Positions 44,144 to 53,298 of a stretch of DNA of 64,000 nucleotides are shown one piece after another. The position numbers and the translations under genes are program-made. The stretch is from Romboutsia sedimentorum (GTDB lineage Bacteria > Bacillota > Clostridia > Peptostreptococcales > Peptostreptococcaceae): assembly GCF_030131845.1 (NCBI RefSeq), contig NZ_JASKYM010000001.1, positions 186,001-250,000 on the forward strand. The letters run 5' to 3'. The notes beneath the pieces are model-generated. The model made no database searches. It was not told the DNA's origin and saw only the letters and a program-made list of their open reading frames with translations. Position 1 is the stretch's first letter; each line of letters opens with the position of its first letter.

Positions 44144-45037
44144 TTACGCTACTGTTATATCATCATTTGATTTATTGTCTTTCTTTAAGCCTGCTGCTAA
44201 CATAGTTATAGCTGTATAAAGTACAACACCTGCTACTAACCATTTTAGCCAATATGTTGGTAAATTAGTTACAAATAATAATGCTAATATAGAACCTACT
44301 ACTCCACCTACAGTTATTCCCATAGAGATTTCTCTTTCGTAAGCACCTTCTTTAACAAACTTTGTACTAGCTATTGGTCCAACAAATGCAGAAGCTCCCA
44401 TCATTATAGGAAACGCTGCTTTTGGATTCATTCCAAGTAAAGCAACCATTGCCATACATGGTGCATATAATCCAATTCCTGCTGTCATTAATGCCCCTAA
44501 TAAGAAGTTTCCTGCCATACCTAATATTAACTTAACTCCAGTAAGTGACGTTGCATCTCCACCTGTTGGCATTAATTCAAGTTGTCCAAGTACTATTAAT
44601 ATAGCTGTTCCAAATAAAGCTATCCCCATAGTTATTTGAACTTTCTTCTCTGGTAACTTAGATATTACTCCCGCACCTATCCATGAACCTAATACTGCTG
44701 ATATTATCATACATATAAGCGTTTTCATGTCTACGCTTATTACTGTTAATGACATAAATGCTTGTACTATCATTGGTAGTGCATGTGCTACGTTTAGAGT
44801 CCCCGGTAATATTTTGTCTGGTATATTTATTTTATTGTTTAATTTTAATATTGCTGTAGTTGTTGCAAACGAACCAACTCCTATTGCATCTAAGAAATCT
44901 GTTATAAATCCTATAATTATTCCTGTCCCAAATATATTGTTTTTACTCTTGTCCCTGTTCTTCCTAAAATCGTTTGCATAAACAGTAGTAAAACCTGTTG
45001 TTATGATTGCTAATAATCCTAAAATTGCTTTTAACAT
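44144..45037 (-). CDS. TauE/SafE-family permease
   Basis: This 297-residue protein has about eight helices in two related halves. LLAIITTGFTTVYANDFRK, FLDAIGVGSF and GMAGNFLLGALMTAGIGLYAP fit the TauE/SafE (DUF81) family, which exports sulfite, sulfonates or other organic anions. GGGGGG precedes the ATG. It is transcribed alone. The substrate is unknown. Confidence 0.87.
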   Translation of the reverse strand: MLKAILGLLAIITTGFTTVYANDFRKNRDKSKNNIFGTGIIIGFITDFLDAIGVGSFATTTAILKLNNKINIPDKILPGTLNVAHALPMIVQAFMSLTVISVDMKTLICMIISAVLGSWIGAGVISKLPEKKVQITMGIALFGTAILIVLGQLELMPTGGDATSLTGVKLILGMAGNFLLGALMTAGIGLYAPCMAMVALLGMNPKAAFPIMMGASAFVGPIASTKFVKEGAYEREISMGITVGGVVGSILALLFVTNLPTYWLKWLVAGVVLYTAITMLAAGLKKDNKSNDDITVA

Positions 45038-45168
45038 TTTGTCCCCCTATGTTTTTTCTGTTTTATTTTTGTTTTTTTCCCGCAACAAAACAGATTATAC
45101 TATAAAAAAGCATTTTTTACCACATATTATTATTTTTTTATGATTATAACTTAAGCTTTAATTTATAT

Positions 45169-45199
45169 AAAAATAGCGTACAATAAGCACGCTATTTTT
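45169..45199 (-). terminator. Terminator of the second GntR-ABC operon
   Basis: AAAAATAGCGT/ACGCTATTTTT lies just past the permease stop at 45205. Confidence 0.85.
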
Positions 45200-45204
45200 A
45201 TATA

Positions 45205-45849
45205 TTATCTAATTTCTTTATTTTTATATGATTTGCTAGAAATTGTAACAGATATCAATAGCATAATTATATTTAATATTACTATTATTACCGGCATCGA
45301 AACTGTATTTATAAAACGATATATTGTCTCCATTAATTGAGGTTCTTGTGATATATTTTCTAATAAAAATGATGGTATCATTATTACACACATATTTACT
45401 ATTGTTATTAAAAATCTTCCTTTATTTACACCAAATTTTAGTACCATTGGTATTACTATACACGTAACCAATAACGCTGTACTTATTCCAGTTCCTAATA
45501 ATACCTCTATTTTAATTTCATTTGTGTTGGCTTTACTAGATATAAAATATATTCCACAAGCAATAATTATAGATATACATAAAAACATAATTCCAGCAAC
45601 ATATCTGGACATTACATATTCATTTTTCTTTACTGGAAGTGATGCTATTAGGTTATCTATCTTATTTGCATCTTCATATGCCATTACTTGATATAATGTC
45701 ATAAGTACCCCCATTCCAAATAACATATTTAGAAACAACGGATTATATATAGATACACATATCCATATAACCCATCCTATCCATGTTTGCTTAGATGTAT
45801 ATTTTAGATTTAACAAGCTCATTTTTGTAAGATTTATTATATTATTCAT
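45205..45849 (-). CDS. ABC-2 type permease (ABC2_membrane_5-like)
   Basis: This 214-residue protein has six predicted helices, with the typical segment MAYEDANKIDNLIASLPVKK after the second. The EDxNKxDxLxxSLPV pattern is common in GntR-linked exporters. It lies five bases downstream of its ATPase gene. Likely role is efflux or release of peptide antibiotics. Substrate unknown. Confidence 0.85.
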   Translation of the reverse strand: MNNIINLTKMSLLNLKYTSKQTWIGWVIWICVSIYNPLFLNMLFGMGVLMTLYQVMAYEDANKIDNLIASLPVKKNEYVMSRYVAGIMFLCISIIIACGIYFISSKANTNEIKIEVLLGTGISTALLVTCIVIPMVLKFGVNKGRFLITIVNMCVIMIPSFLLENISQEPQLMETIYRFINTVSMPVIIVILNIIMLLISVTISSKSYKNKEIR

Positions 45850-45854
45850 AATTT

Positions 45855-46706
45855 CTACCCCCTAGTATAATACATTAACAGATCTTCTAAATTAGGTTTA
45901 TCATAAACAACTTCTTCCCCAAATATTTCATGAGAATTTTTTACATTATTTGTTAATCCATCAAATCCAAAAGAATTCTCATTGTAAGATATTAATGCTT
46001 TTTTAGTTTCATTATCTAATAAAGATTTATTTCCTCTTATAATGCTGTGATTTTCTAATATACTTTCTTTATCACCTTTAAGTATTATTTTCCCATCATA
46101 TATAAATACTAAATAATCACATACTTTATCTAAATCTGAAGTTATATGAGTTGAGTAAAATACTGTTGCTTCTTCTTTTTCTATATGTTCTTGTAATATT
46201 TCTAAAAACTCATTTCTAACTAAAGGGTCTAAATTTGCAGTTGGCTCATCCATTATTATTAGTTTAGGATGATGTGAAAGTGCCATTATAAGTTCAAACT
46301 TCTTTTGCTGACCTTTAGAAAGTTCTTTGTATATTTTATTTTCATTTAATTTAAATTTTTGTAAGTATTTTTTATATAATTTTTCATCCCAATTTTTATA
46401 AAAAACAGAAATTCCTTTTTTTATATCTTTAAGTTTTACTTCATGTACATATCCTGGTGCATCACTTACATATCCAATAAGTTCTTTTATATTTATATCA
46501 TCTATTTTATATTCTTTTCCAAATATGTTTATACTTCCACTATCTTTAAACAACATATTCATAATTAATTTTATAGTAGTTGTTTTTCCACTACCATTTG
46601 GTCCTATAAATCCACTTATAAATCCTTTTTTTATTTCTAAGTTGTCTATACTTAATTCAAAATCACCTAGTTTTTTATTTAAGTTTTTAATTTCTATAGC
46701 ATTCAT
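45855..46706 (-). CDS. ABC transporter ATPase, GntR-linked exporter
   Basis: This 283-residue protein has Walker A GPNGSGKTTTI, signature LSKGQQKKFEL, Walker B LIIMDEPTANLD and YSTHITSDLD. A C-terminal extension of about 70 residues ends in EDLLMYYTRG, usual in this subgroup. GGGGAGG precedes the ATG. It is 12 bases after the regulator gene. Confidence 0.9.
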   Translation of the reverse strand: MNAIEIKNLNKKLGDFELSIDNLEIKKGFISGFIGPNGSGKTTTIKLIMNMLFKDSGSINIFGKEYKIDDINIKELIGYVSDAPGYVHEVKLKDIKKGISVFYKNWDEKLYKKYLQKFKLNENKIYKELSKGQQKKFELIMALSHHPKLIIMDEPTANLDPLVRNEFLEILQEHIEKEEATVFYSTHITSDLDKVCDYLVFIYDGKIILKGDKESILENHSIIRGNKSLLDNETKKALISYNENSFGFDGLTNNVKNSHEIFGEEVVYDKPNLEDLLMYYTRG

Positions 46707-46718
46707 ATTTTACCTCCC

Positions 46719-47093
46719 CTATAAGTCTTCATAAATACTTTTAAAAATCTCTATTCCTTCTTCTAAACTTACGCCTGCCGACTTTGCTTGTCTAATAATC
46801 TCCTCTAACTTACTTTCTATCTCATACATCGCCATTTCTTTTAGCCTTTCAGTATTTTTTACTGCTACAAAAGTACCTTTACCTACAACAGTCTGAATCA
46901 ATCCTTCTTTTTCTAATTCTTCGTATGACCTCTTTGTTGTTATTATGCTTACTTTTAATTCTTTAGCTAAACTTCTTATTGAAGGTAGCCCTTCTCCAGA
47001 TTTTAAATTTCCATTCAATATCTGAGATTTGATTTGATTTTGTATTTGTTCATACAAAGGTACTATTGATGAGTTACTTATGTTTATGTTCAA
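46719..47093 (-). CDS. GntR-family regulator, YtrA/YhcF type
   Basis: This 124-residue protein starts at TTG behind AGAGGTGA. It has a winged helix at residues 12-75 (LYEQIQNQIKSQILNG, SIRSLAKELKVSIITTKRSY) and a short C-terminal helical part (LEEIIRQAKSAGVSLEE). It heads a GntR-ATPase-permease operon and should repress it through the 33-bp palindrome upstream. Confidence 0.9.
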   Translation of the reverse strand: MNINISNSSIVPLYEQIQNQIKSQILNGNLKSGEGLPSIRSLAKELKVSIITTKRSYEELEKEGLIQTVVGKGTFVAVKNTERLKEMAMYEIESKLEEIIRQAKSAGVSLEEGIEIFKSIYEDL

Positions 47094-47133
47094 TTTATCA
47101 CCTCTATTTTTATATACTATGCATGTGTGTGTA

Positions 47134-47166
47134 TATAGTGTGTATATATACTATATACACACTATA
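47134..47166. promoter_or_regulatory. 33-bp perfect palindrome upstream of gntR
   Basis: Arms TATAGTGTGTATATA and TATATACACACTATA flank TAC. It lies 41 bases before the GntR start and is the likely operator. A leftward TTGCAA -35 candidate is just upstream. Confidence 0.7.
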
Positions 47167-47228
47167 ACATTTCATTTGCAATTAGTCTATTGTTTTAATA
47201 AATTTTTAATAAAAATTTATTAAAACAA

Positions 47229-47256
47229 AAAAAGAATACACATATTGTGTATTCCC
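47229..47256 (-). terminator. Terminator after the DUF4397 gene
   Basis: GAATACACA-TAT-TGTGTATTC with a run of T on the leftward strand lies about 40 bases past the stop at 47297. Confidence 0.8.
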
Positions 47257-47296
47257 TATATACAGATATATTTTTATTAAGCATAATAATTAGGTA

Positions 47297-47911
47297 CTAT
47301 TTGCAAATATAAGTATTTCCATCTACAGATTGAATTGCACTTAAATCATCTAAGTCTCCAACTACATATATAGTATATATTCTATTTGGCTTTAAGTTAA
47401 CTTTAAATGGTAAAACCACGTCTCCATTACTAGTTAAAGCAATTTTAATTTTATACTGATCTGGTTTTACATCTACATAACTAGTGCCTTGTCTAAATTT
47501 AATATCTTTAAATAAAGTTTCTCCATCAACTAAAACATCTACTGCTGGTGCCTCTGGTGATAAATGTATCGCTCTAAATGTGCTATAATCGTCAGATGTT
47601 TCCTTTGATATATAATCCCCTATAACCAATAAAGATAAATCATCTATATTTCCTGTGGCAGCTATAGTAAACATATTTCCACCTTTTATCTCTAACATCT
47701 GACTTATAACTGGTTTTTCTTTACTATTGGTAGGGTATACATCTACTTTATACTCTCCTTTTTCTAAAGGCACATAGCTAGTGAAATCTTGGAATCTAAT
47801 ATTGCTAAATAAAAGACTATCATCGACATATATATCTACTCCTGGTGCATTTGGTGCTGCATGAAATATTCTTACAAAAGAACTGTCTTTTTCTATATTA
47901 AAACAATCCAT
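47297..47911 (-). CDS. DUF4397 tandem-domain protein
   Basis: The 204-residue product is read from the ATG at 47911 behind AGGGGGTAAG. A longer frame to 48031 runs into the divergent gene's promoter and is rejected. It has two DUF4397 repeats, about residues 12-100 (FVRIFHAAPNAPGVDIYVDD) and 108-195 (FRAIHLSPEAPAVDVLVDG), each an immunoglobulin-like beta sandwich. No signal peptide is visible, unusual for a family often found at the surface. Role unknown; spore or envelope surface has been suggested for relatives. Confidence 0.82.
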   Translation of the reverse strand: MDCFNIEKDSSFVRIFHAAPNAPGVDIYVDDSLLFSNIRFQDFTSYVPLEKGEYKVDVYPTNSKEKPVISQMLEIKGGNMFTIAATGNIDDLSLLVIGDYISKETSDDYSTFRAIHLSPEAPAVDVLVDGETLFKDIKFRQGTSYVDVKPDQYKIKIALTSNGDVVLPFKVNLKPNRIYTIYVVGDLDDLSAIQSVDGNTYICK

Positions 47912-48088
47912 TTTACTTACCCCCTGTTGTCTTATTTTTATATACGCTATATATAATATGCATAGATTGTATTGTTGGTTAATAATAAAAAAATAAAAGC
48001 CTAACTTATCAATAAGTTGTTGTGTACACACAAAACCTATGCTATCCTATTTAGATTAGTAAAATTTTATCTAAAGAAAGGAATTTTT

Positions 48089-49450
48089 ATGACCAAAGAC
48101 ATGACTACTGGAAATCCAGTAAAACTAATCTTATACTTTTCTATCCCTTTATTAATAGGGAACATCTTTCAGCAATTTTACAGCATGGTCGATACTATAA
48201 TAGTCGGAAGATTTCTTGGCGTAAACGCACTCGCAGCAGTTGGTTCTACTGGTTCTATGAACTTTTTAATAATCGGATTTATTTTAGGCTTATCTGCAGG
48301 CTTTTCTGTTTTAGTTTCTCAAAGGTTTGGTGCTAATGACGAAGAAGGATTGAAAAAGGCAGTAGCTAGTGCAACTATACTATCAATTATTATGTCAATT
48401 ATAGTTACTGTAGTTAGTGTAGTAGCAGCAAGACCATTATTAACTCTAATGAATACCCCAGCTGATATTATAGATGATGCAGCCTCTTATATTGTAATAA
48501 TTTTTGCTGGTGCATCTGCAACTTTTTTCTATAATATGATATCAGGTATACTGCGTGCGCTTGGAGACAGTAAAACTCCACTATATTTTTTAATAGTTTC
48601 GTCAATTTTAAATATAGTACTAGATTTAGTATTTATAGTAAACTTTAACATGGGTGTATCAGGTGCTGCTTATGCTACTGTAATTGCGCAAGGAGTATCG
48701 GGCTTGCTTTGTTTAATATATACTTCAAAGAAATTTCCTATTTTAAAACTTCAAAAAAGACATTTCAAATTTGAAGGTGAATACATTGGTCAACATTTAA
48801 AAATAGCAATTCCAATGGCACTTCAATTTTCAATAACTGCTATTGGTACAATAATACTTCAAAGCGCTGTAAATGGATTTGGCTCAACTGTTGTTGCTGC
48901 ACATACTGCTGCCTCAAAGGTTGAACAACTTGTGATGCAACCTAGTATTACTTTCGGTGTTACTATGGCAACTTACTGTGCACAAAATCTTGGTGCAGGA
49001 AACATTGAACGTATCAGAGAAGGTGTAAAAAAATGCACTATGATTAATATAGTTATAGGCGTTGTCGCTGGATTTGTTCTTGTATGTTTTGGAAAATCAT
49101 TTATTGGATTGTTTGTATCAAATGCTTATCCAAGAGTTATAGATTATTCAAAACAATATCTTACTATAGTAGCATTTTTCTTTATACCACTTAGTTTGAT
49201 ATTTATATATAGAAATGCACTTCAAGGAATGGGTTATACTTTTGTGCCTATGCTTGCTGGAGTTTGTGAGCTTTTAGCTAGAACTATAGTTGCTTTTACA
49301 CTACCTTCTTTGATTGGTTATGCTGGTATCTGTTTAGCAGGTCCTGTGGCTTGAGTTGCTGCTTCAGTTCCATTAATGATTAATTATTTCAAAAAAATAA
49401 ATAGTATGTTAGACTCATATGAAGATTGCCCTATTAGCAATCTAAGTTAA
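48089..49450 (+). pseudogene. MATE-family multidrug exporter interrupted by an in-frame TGA
   Basis: From the ATG at 48089 (AAAGGAA upstream) a MATE protein is encoded: MTTGNPVKLILYFSIPLLIG, then QFYSMVDTIIVGRFLG. A TGA at 49352-49354 stops it after CLAGPVA. The next codon family is kept: VAASVPLMINYFKKI continues in the same frame for 32 codons to TAA at 49448. MATE relatives have Trp at this point (PxAWxxA), so a TGG to TGA change is likely. The protein would lose its last helix. It may be non-functional, partly functional, or rescued by readthrough. The MATE family exports cationic drugs using Na+ or H+. Confidence 0.85.
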
Positions 49451-49454
49451 TATA

Positions 49455-49503
49455 AAAAGAGTGTCTCAAAATGAATTTTTTCATTACTATAGACACTCTT
49501 TTA
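49455..49503. terminator. Terminator between mate and ydcF-like genes
   Basis: AAAAGAGTGTCT/AGACACTCTTTT flanks a 24-nt loop, with T runs on both strands between converging genes. It follows the second stop (49450) rather than the TGA, supporting the full-length frame as ancestral. Confidence 0.75.
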
Positions 49504-49530
49504 GATTAAATTTCTAATGATGATAATATA

Positions 49531-50292
49531 TTATCTATCTAGAACAAAACTCTTAGCCAATGCTAGTGATTCTCGTGCATAAAATAGTGGTACTAAATAT
49601 GATACAGTTTTACTACAATATACATTGATATTTTCGTATCCATTTCTTTTAGCTAACATACTACTCCTTAAAGCATGAAAATCAGTTGTAACTATTTTTA
49701 CAGTATTTTCACCTATGCTTTTTTTGCTATGTTCTTCGATTTTCACTTTAGAATATTTGAAATTTTCATAGGTATTTTTTGATTTATCTTCTTCAATTAT
49801 TTTATCGCTAGACATTCCATTTTTTATTAAATATCTCTTCATAGCTTCCGATTCTGGTATTTTTTCATCCGACCCTTTTCCACCTGATACAACTACATAT
49901 GACTTGCTATCTGATTCTTTTATGTATTTTAAAGCAGCATCTAACCTATGTTTTAAAGTCAAACTAACACGATCACCGTGATGTAAACCTGCCCCTAATA
50001 TCATTATATAATCTGTACTTTCCTCATTATTCTTTGGATAACCTACTATCATAACCTCAAATGCCATAAATATAATCAATCCTACTGATACCACCATTAC
50101 TAATATTTTGTTTAATTTAATAAAATGTATATTTGATTTAAATTTCACTTTCACAAAGTGATATATAATTAGTAATATACCTAAAAATCCTAGTGTTTCA
50201 CTAAATGCTACAATTCTGTTAGTAATTAGTTTAACTATTATGCAGTAAAAAATTATAGCTATTCCTACAATTAAATCTATGTACTTTCTCAA
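49531..50292 (-). CDS. YdcF/SanA-like DUF218 membrane protein
   Basis: This 253-residue protein starts at TTG. Three helices (about 5-25, 30-48 and 63-85) are followed by a DUF218 domain: YIMILGAGLHHGDRVS, LKHRLDAALKY, VVVSGGKGSDEKIPESEAM and EDKSKNTYENF. Relatives (ElyC, SanA, YdcF) act in envelope maintenance with unclear chemistry. It lies in the membrane and is transcribed alone. Confidence 0.87.
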   Translation of the reverse strand: MRKYIDLIVGIAIIFYCIIVKLITNRIVAFSETLGFLGILLIIYHFVKVKFKSNIHFIKLNKILVMVVSVGLIIFMAFEVMIVGYPKNNEESTDYIMILGAGLHHGDRVSLTLKHRLDAALKYIKESDSKSYVVVSGGKGSDEKIPESEAMKRYLIKNGMSSDKIIEEDKSKNTYENFKYSKVKIEEHSKKSIGENTVKIVTTDFHALRSSMLAKRNGYENINVYCSKTVSYLVPLFYARESLALAKSFVLDR

Positions 50293-50439
50293 AATAATTT
50301 TAACCCCCTTAAAATTTTCTAATTTCGCTACATTGTAATTATTAAAATATTATAATACAAAAGTTCATGCACTATATAACAAATAATTTTAATGTTCTTT
50401 AATAATTTAACATAAATAGATGATTTTTGGTATAAAATG

Positions 50440-50560
50440 GATTAAAATTAGCTTTATATGGATTAAAAAAACTGGATTCACCAGTTTAGTATCAGTATAT
50501 ATACCAACACAAACTAATAAATCCAGTTATACACTAAGTATTTACTTAGTACTATATTCA
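50440..50560. other. Intergenic region with nested inverted repeats
   Basis: The 284-bp gap between 50293 and 50576 holds AACTGGATT (50470) paired with AATCCAGTT (about 50518), a small ACTGG-ATTCA-CCAGT hairpin inside, and ACTAAGTA-TT-TACTTAGT at about 50534-50551. An open frame here (50420-50632) has no ribosome site and is rejected. Possible terminator, small RNA or element remnant. Confidence 0.35.
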
Positions 50561-50576
50561 TTTTCTAAAATATTTC

Positions 50577-50948
50577 TTAATGATGAGAACATCCTTCATG
50601 ATTACAAGTATAATTACTTGGGAACTCATTAAGTTTGTTTTCTTTAAGCATTTCAACATTTTGAGATATACTACCTTCACAAGCTTGGTAAACTTTTATC
50701 CCCATAGAATCTAATTTAACTATAGCCCCTTGACCTATTCCACCAACTATAACTGCATCTACTGTTTCTCCTGATAAAGCTTTTATTGGTTGGCATTTAC
50801 CATGTTCATGACCTAAGTCTCCATTACCTATGCTTCTAACTTCATTGCTATCTAAATCACATATAACGAACATTGGAGCTGATCCAAAGTGGTTAAAAGG
50901 TACGCTATCCATTCCATTGTTTTCTACTACTGGTATACATATTTTCAT
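50577..50948 (-). CDS. NifB/NifX-like (dinitrogenase Fe-Mo cofactor domain) protein
   Basis: This 123-residue protein has the NifX/NifB C-terminal-like fold: MKICIPVVENNGMDS, FNHFGSAPMFVICD and VDAVIVGGIGQGAI. It carries HEHGKC near residue 48 and a metal-binding-like end, CNHEGCSHH. Stand-alone members occur in non-fixing anaerobes, where their role in metal or cluster handling is unclear. It overlaps the ArsR gene by four bases (ATGA), so the regulator and this protein are co-translated. No nitrogenase genes are in view. Confidence 0.88.
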   Translation of the reverse strand: MKICIPVVENNGMDSVPFNHFGSAPMFVICDLDSNEVRSIGNGDLGHEHGKCQPIKALSGETVDAVIVGGIGQGAIVKLDSMGIKVYQACEGSISQNVEMLKENKLNEFPSNYTCNHEGCSHH

Positions 50949-51325
50949 TTTGTTTCCTCCTCTAATTTTTTTTTACAACATCTTTTCATTGATTTACAAT
51001 TACTCTTACAATTTAAGATATTAAATTCTTGTATTCCAAACATACTATGTTTTTTTATATCTTCATCAATTAATAAATTCATAAATTCCATAGAATTTTG
51101 AAGTACCTCTTTGTTTATGTTGTATATAATGTAATAACCTTCTTTATGTCCAGTTATTATATTAGACTGTTTTAATATTTTTATATGTTGAGAAACTGCG
51201 GCTTCTGATATTCCTATATGCTTTGATATACCTTTTGCACAAACATTTTTACTATTTAGTAGTAACAAAATTTGTAGCCTTGTTTCATCTCCCATAGCTT
51301 TAAATATATTTACTATCTGTTTCAT
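50945..51325 (-). CDS. ArsR-family regulator with Cys-rich tail
   Basis: The 126-residue product is read from the ATG at 51325 (AGAGGTGAAT upstream). A GTG six bases earlier leaves no room for the site. The winged helix contains CAKGISKHIGISEAAVSQHI, with Cys at the start of the helix that carries metal ligands in ArsR/CadC members. The C-terminus has CKSNCKSMKRCC, four Cys within 12 residues. It likely senses a metal or metalloid, or redox state, and represses its own operon. Confidence 0.88.
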   Translation of the reverse strand: MKQIVNIFKAMGDETRLQILLLLNSKNVCAKGISKHIGISEAAVSQHIKILKQSNIITGHKEGYYIIYNINKEVLQNSMEFMNLLIDEDIKKHSMFGIQEFNILNCKSNCKSMKRCCKKKLEEETK

Positions 51326-51337
51326 ATTCACCTCTTT

Positions 51338-51390
51338 TTAATTAAGTAATCACTTAATTAAAGTTTAGTCCTTTTATTCTCTTCTGTCAA
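51338..51390 (-). promoter_or_regulatory. Promoter and operator of arsR-nifX
   Basis: Leftward TTGACA (51385-51390), a 17-bp spacer and TAAACT (51362-51367). A perfect palindrome with arms TTAATTAAGT and ACTTAATTAA around AATC (51338-51361) begins directly after the -10 and covers the start. It fits an ArsR-type operator. Confidence 0.75.
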
Positions 51391-51495
51391 CCTAATTTAT
51401 GGTATTATATTTTAATTTTATATTCTAAAAAATTTTTCAAATAGAGGTCTTTATTGTATAATGAATAAGAAAAAGTTTAGAAAGAAGGTGCCAAG

Positions 51496-51987
51496 TTGTC
51501 AAAACGTGAAATAAATAAAAAAATCGTAAAATACAATATCCTATCTAATACCCTTGGATATACAATCACAATAGGAATAATAACAGTATTATTTATCATA
51601 TTCAAAGAAAAATTAATCCCATACAATAATATAATAAAACCTATTTACTTACTTTTATTTATATTTGCTTTATTTGAATCATTTATAGAACCTTTTATAG
51701 ATATCAAAACATACAAATATGAAATCTGTGACAAAAAAATACAATACACTCAAGGAATATTCTTTATAAAAACAGTTATGCTACCAATAAACAGAATACA
51801 ACATGTTACAATGACTAAAAATCCACTTTTAAATAAACTCGACTTAGTTAAAATTGAAATAGCAACTACAACAGGTAGCCACTATCTTAGAAATATTTCT
51901 GTCGATGAAGGTGTATACATAGTAGATAAAATAACAGACATGCTATTTTGTAACGTCAAAGAAGAGGAATCTAATCATGAACTATAA
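51496..51987 (+). CDS. PH-domain membrane protein, YdbS-like
   Basis: This 163-residue protein starts at TTG behind AAGAAGGTG. Two helices (about 15-35 and 45-65) precede a bacterial PH-2 domain: YKYEICDKKIQYTQGIFFIK, LPINRIQHVTM and KIEIATTTGSHYLRNIS. In Bacillus, ydbS and ydbT form such a pair linked to resistance to a competitor's toxin. It overlaps the next gene by 11 bases, so they likely form one complex. Confidence 0.87.
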   Translation: MSKREINKKIVKYNILSNTLGYTITIGIITVLFIIFKEKLIPYNNIIKPIYLLLFIFALFESFIEPFIDIKTYKYEICDKKIQYTQGIFFIKTVMLPINRIQHVTMTKNPLLNKLDLVKIEIATTTGSHYLRNISVDEGVYIVDKITDMLFCNVKEEESNHEL

Positions 51988-53254
51988 AAGAAACTCATAT
52001 TTTGTATTTCTTAAAAATACTGTATCTACTATAAAGAGTTTTATTTCATTACTAGTTTTTGCAGTTTTATTTTCAGATTTAGCTTTAAAAAACATAATAT
52101 TAATAGGTTGTGTTTTTATAGTTTTAATATTGATTTATAATATATTAATTTGGAGAACTGATATTTATTATATAAAAGACGATATTTTATATAATAATAA
52201 AGGTTTATTTATAAAAAAAGAAGTAAAAATCCCACTTAAAAATATTGCTACTGTAGATTTTGAGGAAACTTTTTTACAACGAGTGCTTAAAGTAACAACT
52301 TTAAAAATAGATACATTTAATGTTTCTGACGGACAAGATCTAAATGTTGTTCTAAACAATAAAGATTCTATTGAATTTAAGAAAGCTTTAATAATTACAA
52401 ATAATGAAGTTATGCAAGAAGAAATTGTCTCAGAGCATATAAAAGTTGATGAAGAAGTATTATATCATTTGGATAAAAAAGATTTGTTAGTTTTTTCAAC
52501 TATTAAAGGCAGTTTTATTTTCATGATAAGTACTTTAATTTCTCTATCTACTTTAATTTCAGAAATTGGTGAAGATAATATAAACAATTTCGTGGAAAGT
52601 ATTTCTCTTTCAACAATTGTTTTGTTTGTTATTACTTTAGTTTTAATAGTTATTTTAAAACTAGTAGCTATAGCATTTAATTATTTTAAATATTATGATT
52701 TCAAATTAAAAAAAGATAATAGTAAAATTCAAATAAGCTATGGATATTTTACAAAAAAGAACTATACATTAAATTTAGATAATCTTCATGCTATTAAAAT
52801 CAAACAATCAATAGGTCAAATAATCTTTAAAAAATCAACTTTAAGTATCAGTACTTTTGGATATGGAGACGATAAAAGTGAAGAAGCTATCTTATTTCCT
52901 CACATAAATGAAGATAATGTAGATGATATATTAAATGGATTATTCCCTAAATTTGTTTACAATGGCGATAAACATAGAATTAATAAAAAATATAAATTTA
53001 GATATAAATACGCTCGTATCGGCTATAACAAAGATATATTGTATTTATCTGGTGGAATATTTAAGAAAAAAACTAGCTTTATAAGTATTGATGCTCTCGA
53101 TGATATTTGTATGAAGCAACTTTTCTTTCAAAGAAATCGTTCGTACTTCAAATTAAAAGTACACTATAAATCAATGAAAGCTTTTGATTTACGCGCTATA
53201 AAAGGGATTGATAAAATTCATTTTGATGAATTAAGTAAATACTTATTAAATTAA
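51977..53254 (+). CDS. Tandem PH-domain membrane protein, YdbT-like
   Basis: This 425-residue protein has helix pairs at about 17-57 and 172-225. Repeated PH-2 units follow each pair: IYYIKDDILYNNKGLFIKKE, YYDFKLKKDNSKIQISYGYF and RIGYNKDILYLSGGIFKKK. It is the larger partner of the YdbS-like protein. Cellular role unproven; likely envelope defence. Confidence 0.87.
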   Translation: MNYKRNSYFVFLKNTVSTIKSFISLLVFAVLFSDLALKNIILIGCVFIVLILIYNILIWRTDIYYIKDDILYNNKGLFIKKEVKIPLKNIATVDFEETFLQRVLKVTTLKIDTFNVSDGQDLNVVLNNKDSIEFKKALIITNNEVMQEEIVSEHIKVDEEVLYHLDKKDLLVFSTIKGSFIFMISTLISLSTLISEIGEDNINNFVESISLSTIVLFVITLVLIVILKLVAIAFNYFKYYDFKLKKDNSKIQISYGYFTKKNYTLNLDNLHAIKIKQSIGQIIFKKSTLSISTFGYGDDKSEEAILFPHINEDNVDDILNGLFPKFVYNGDKHRINKKYKFRYKYARIGYNKDILYLSGGIFKKKTSFISIDALDDICMKQLFFQRNRSYFKLKVHYKSMKAFDLRAIKGIDKIHFDELSKYLLN

Positions 53255-53298
53255 AAAGATGAGGACAAGTTTATATAAACTTGTCCTCATCTTTTTAT
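53253..53298. terminator. Bidirectional terminator
   Basis: A very strong stem, AAAAAGATGAGGACAAGTTT with its complement, separates converging ydbT-like and macB-like genes. Confidence 0.9.

Noticed and set aside
48017-48088. Upstream start for the MATE gene
   Set aside because: The extension MLCTHKTYAIL overlaps the divergent promoter region and lacks a ribosome site. ATG at 48089 has AAAGGAA.
50420-50632. 70-codon open frame in the intergenic gap
   Set aside because: It has no ribosome site, crosses inverted repeats and runs into the NifX-like gene on the other strand.
50577-50948. Nitrogen fixation role for the NifX-like gene
   Set aside because: No nitrogenase or cofactor genes are present, and stand-alone members are common in non-fixing anaerobes.
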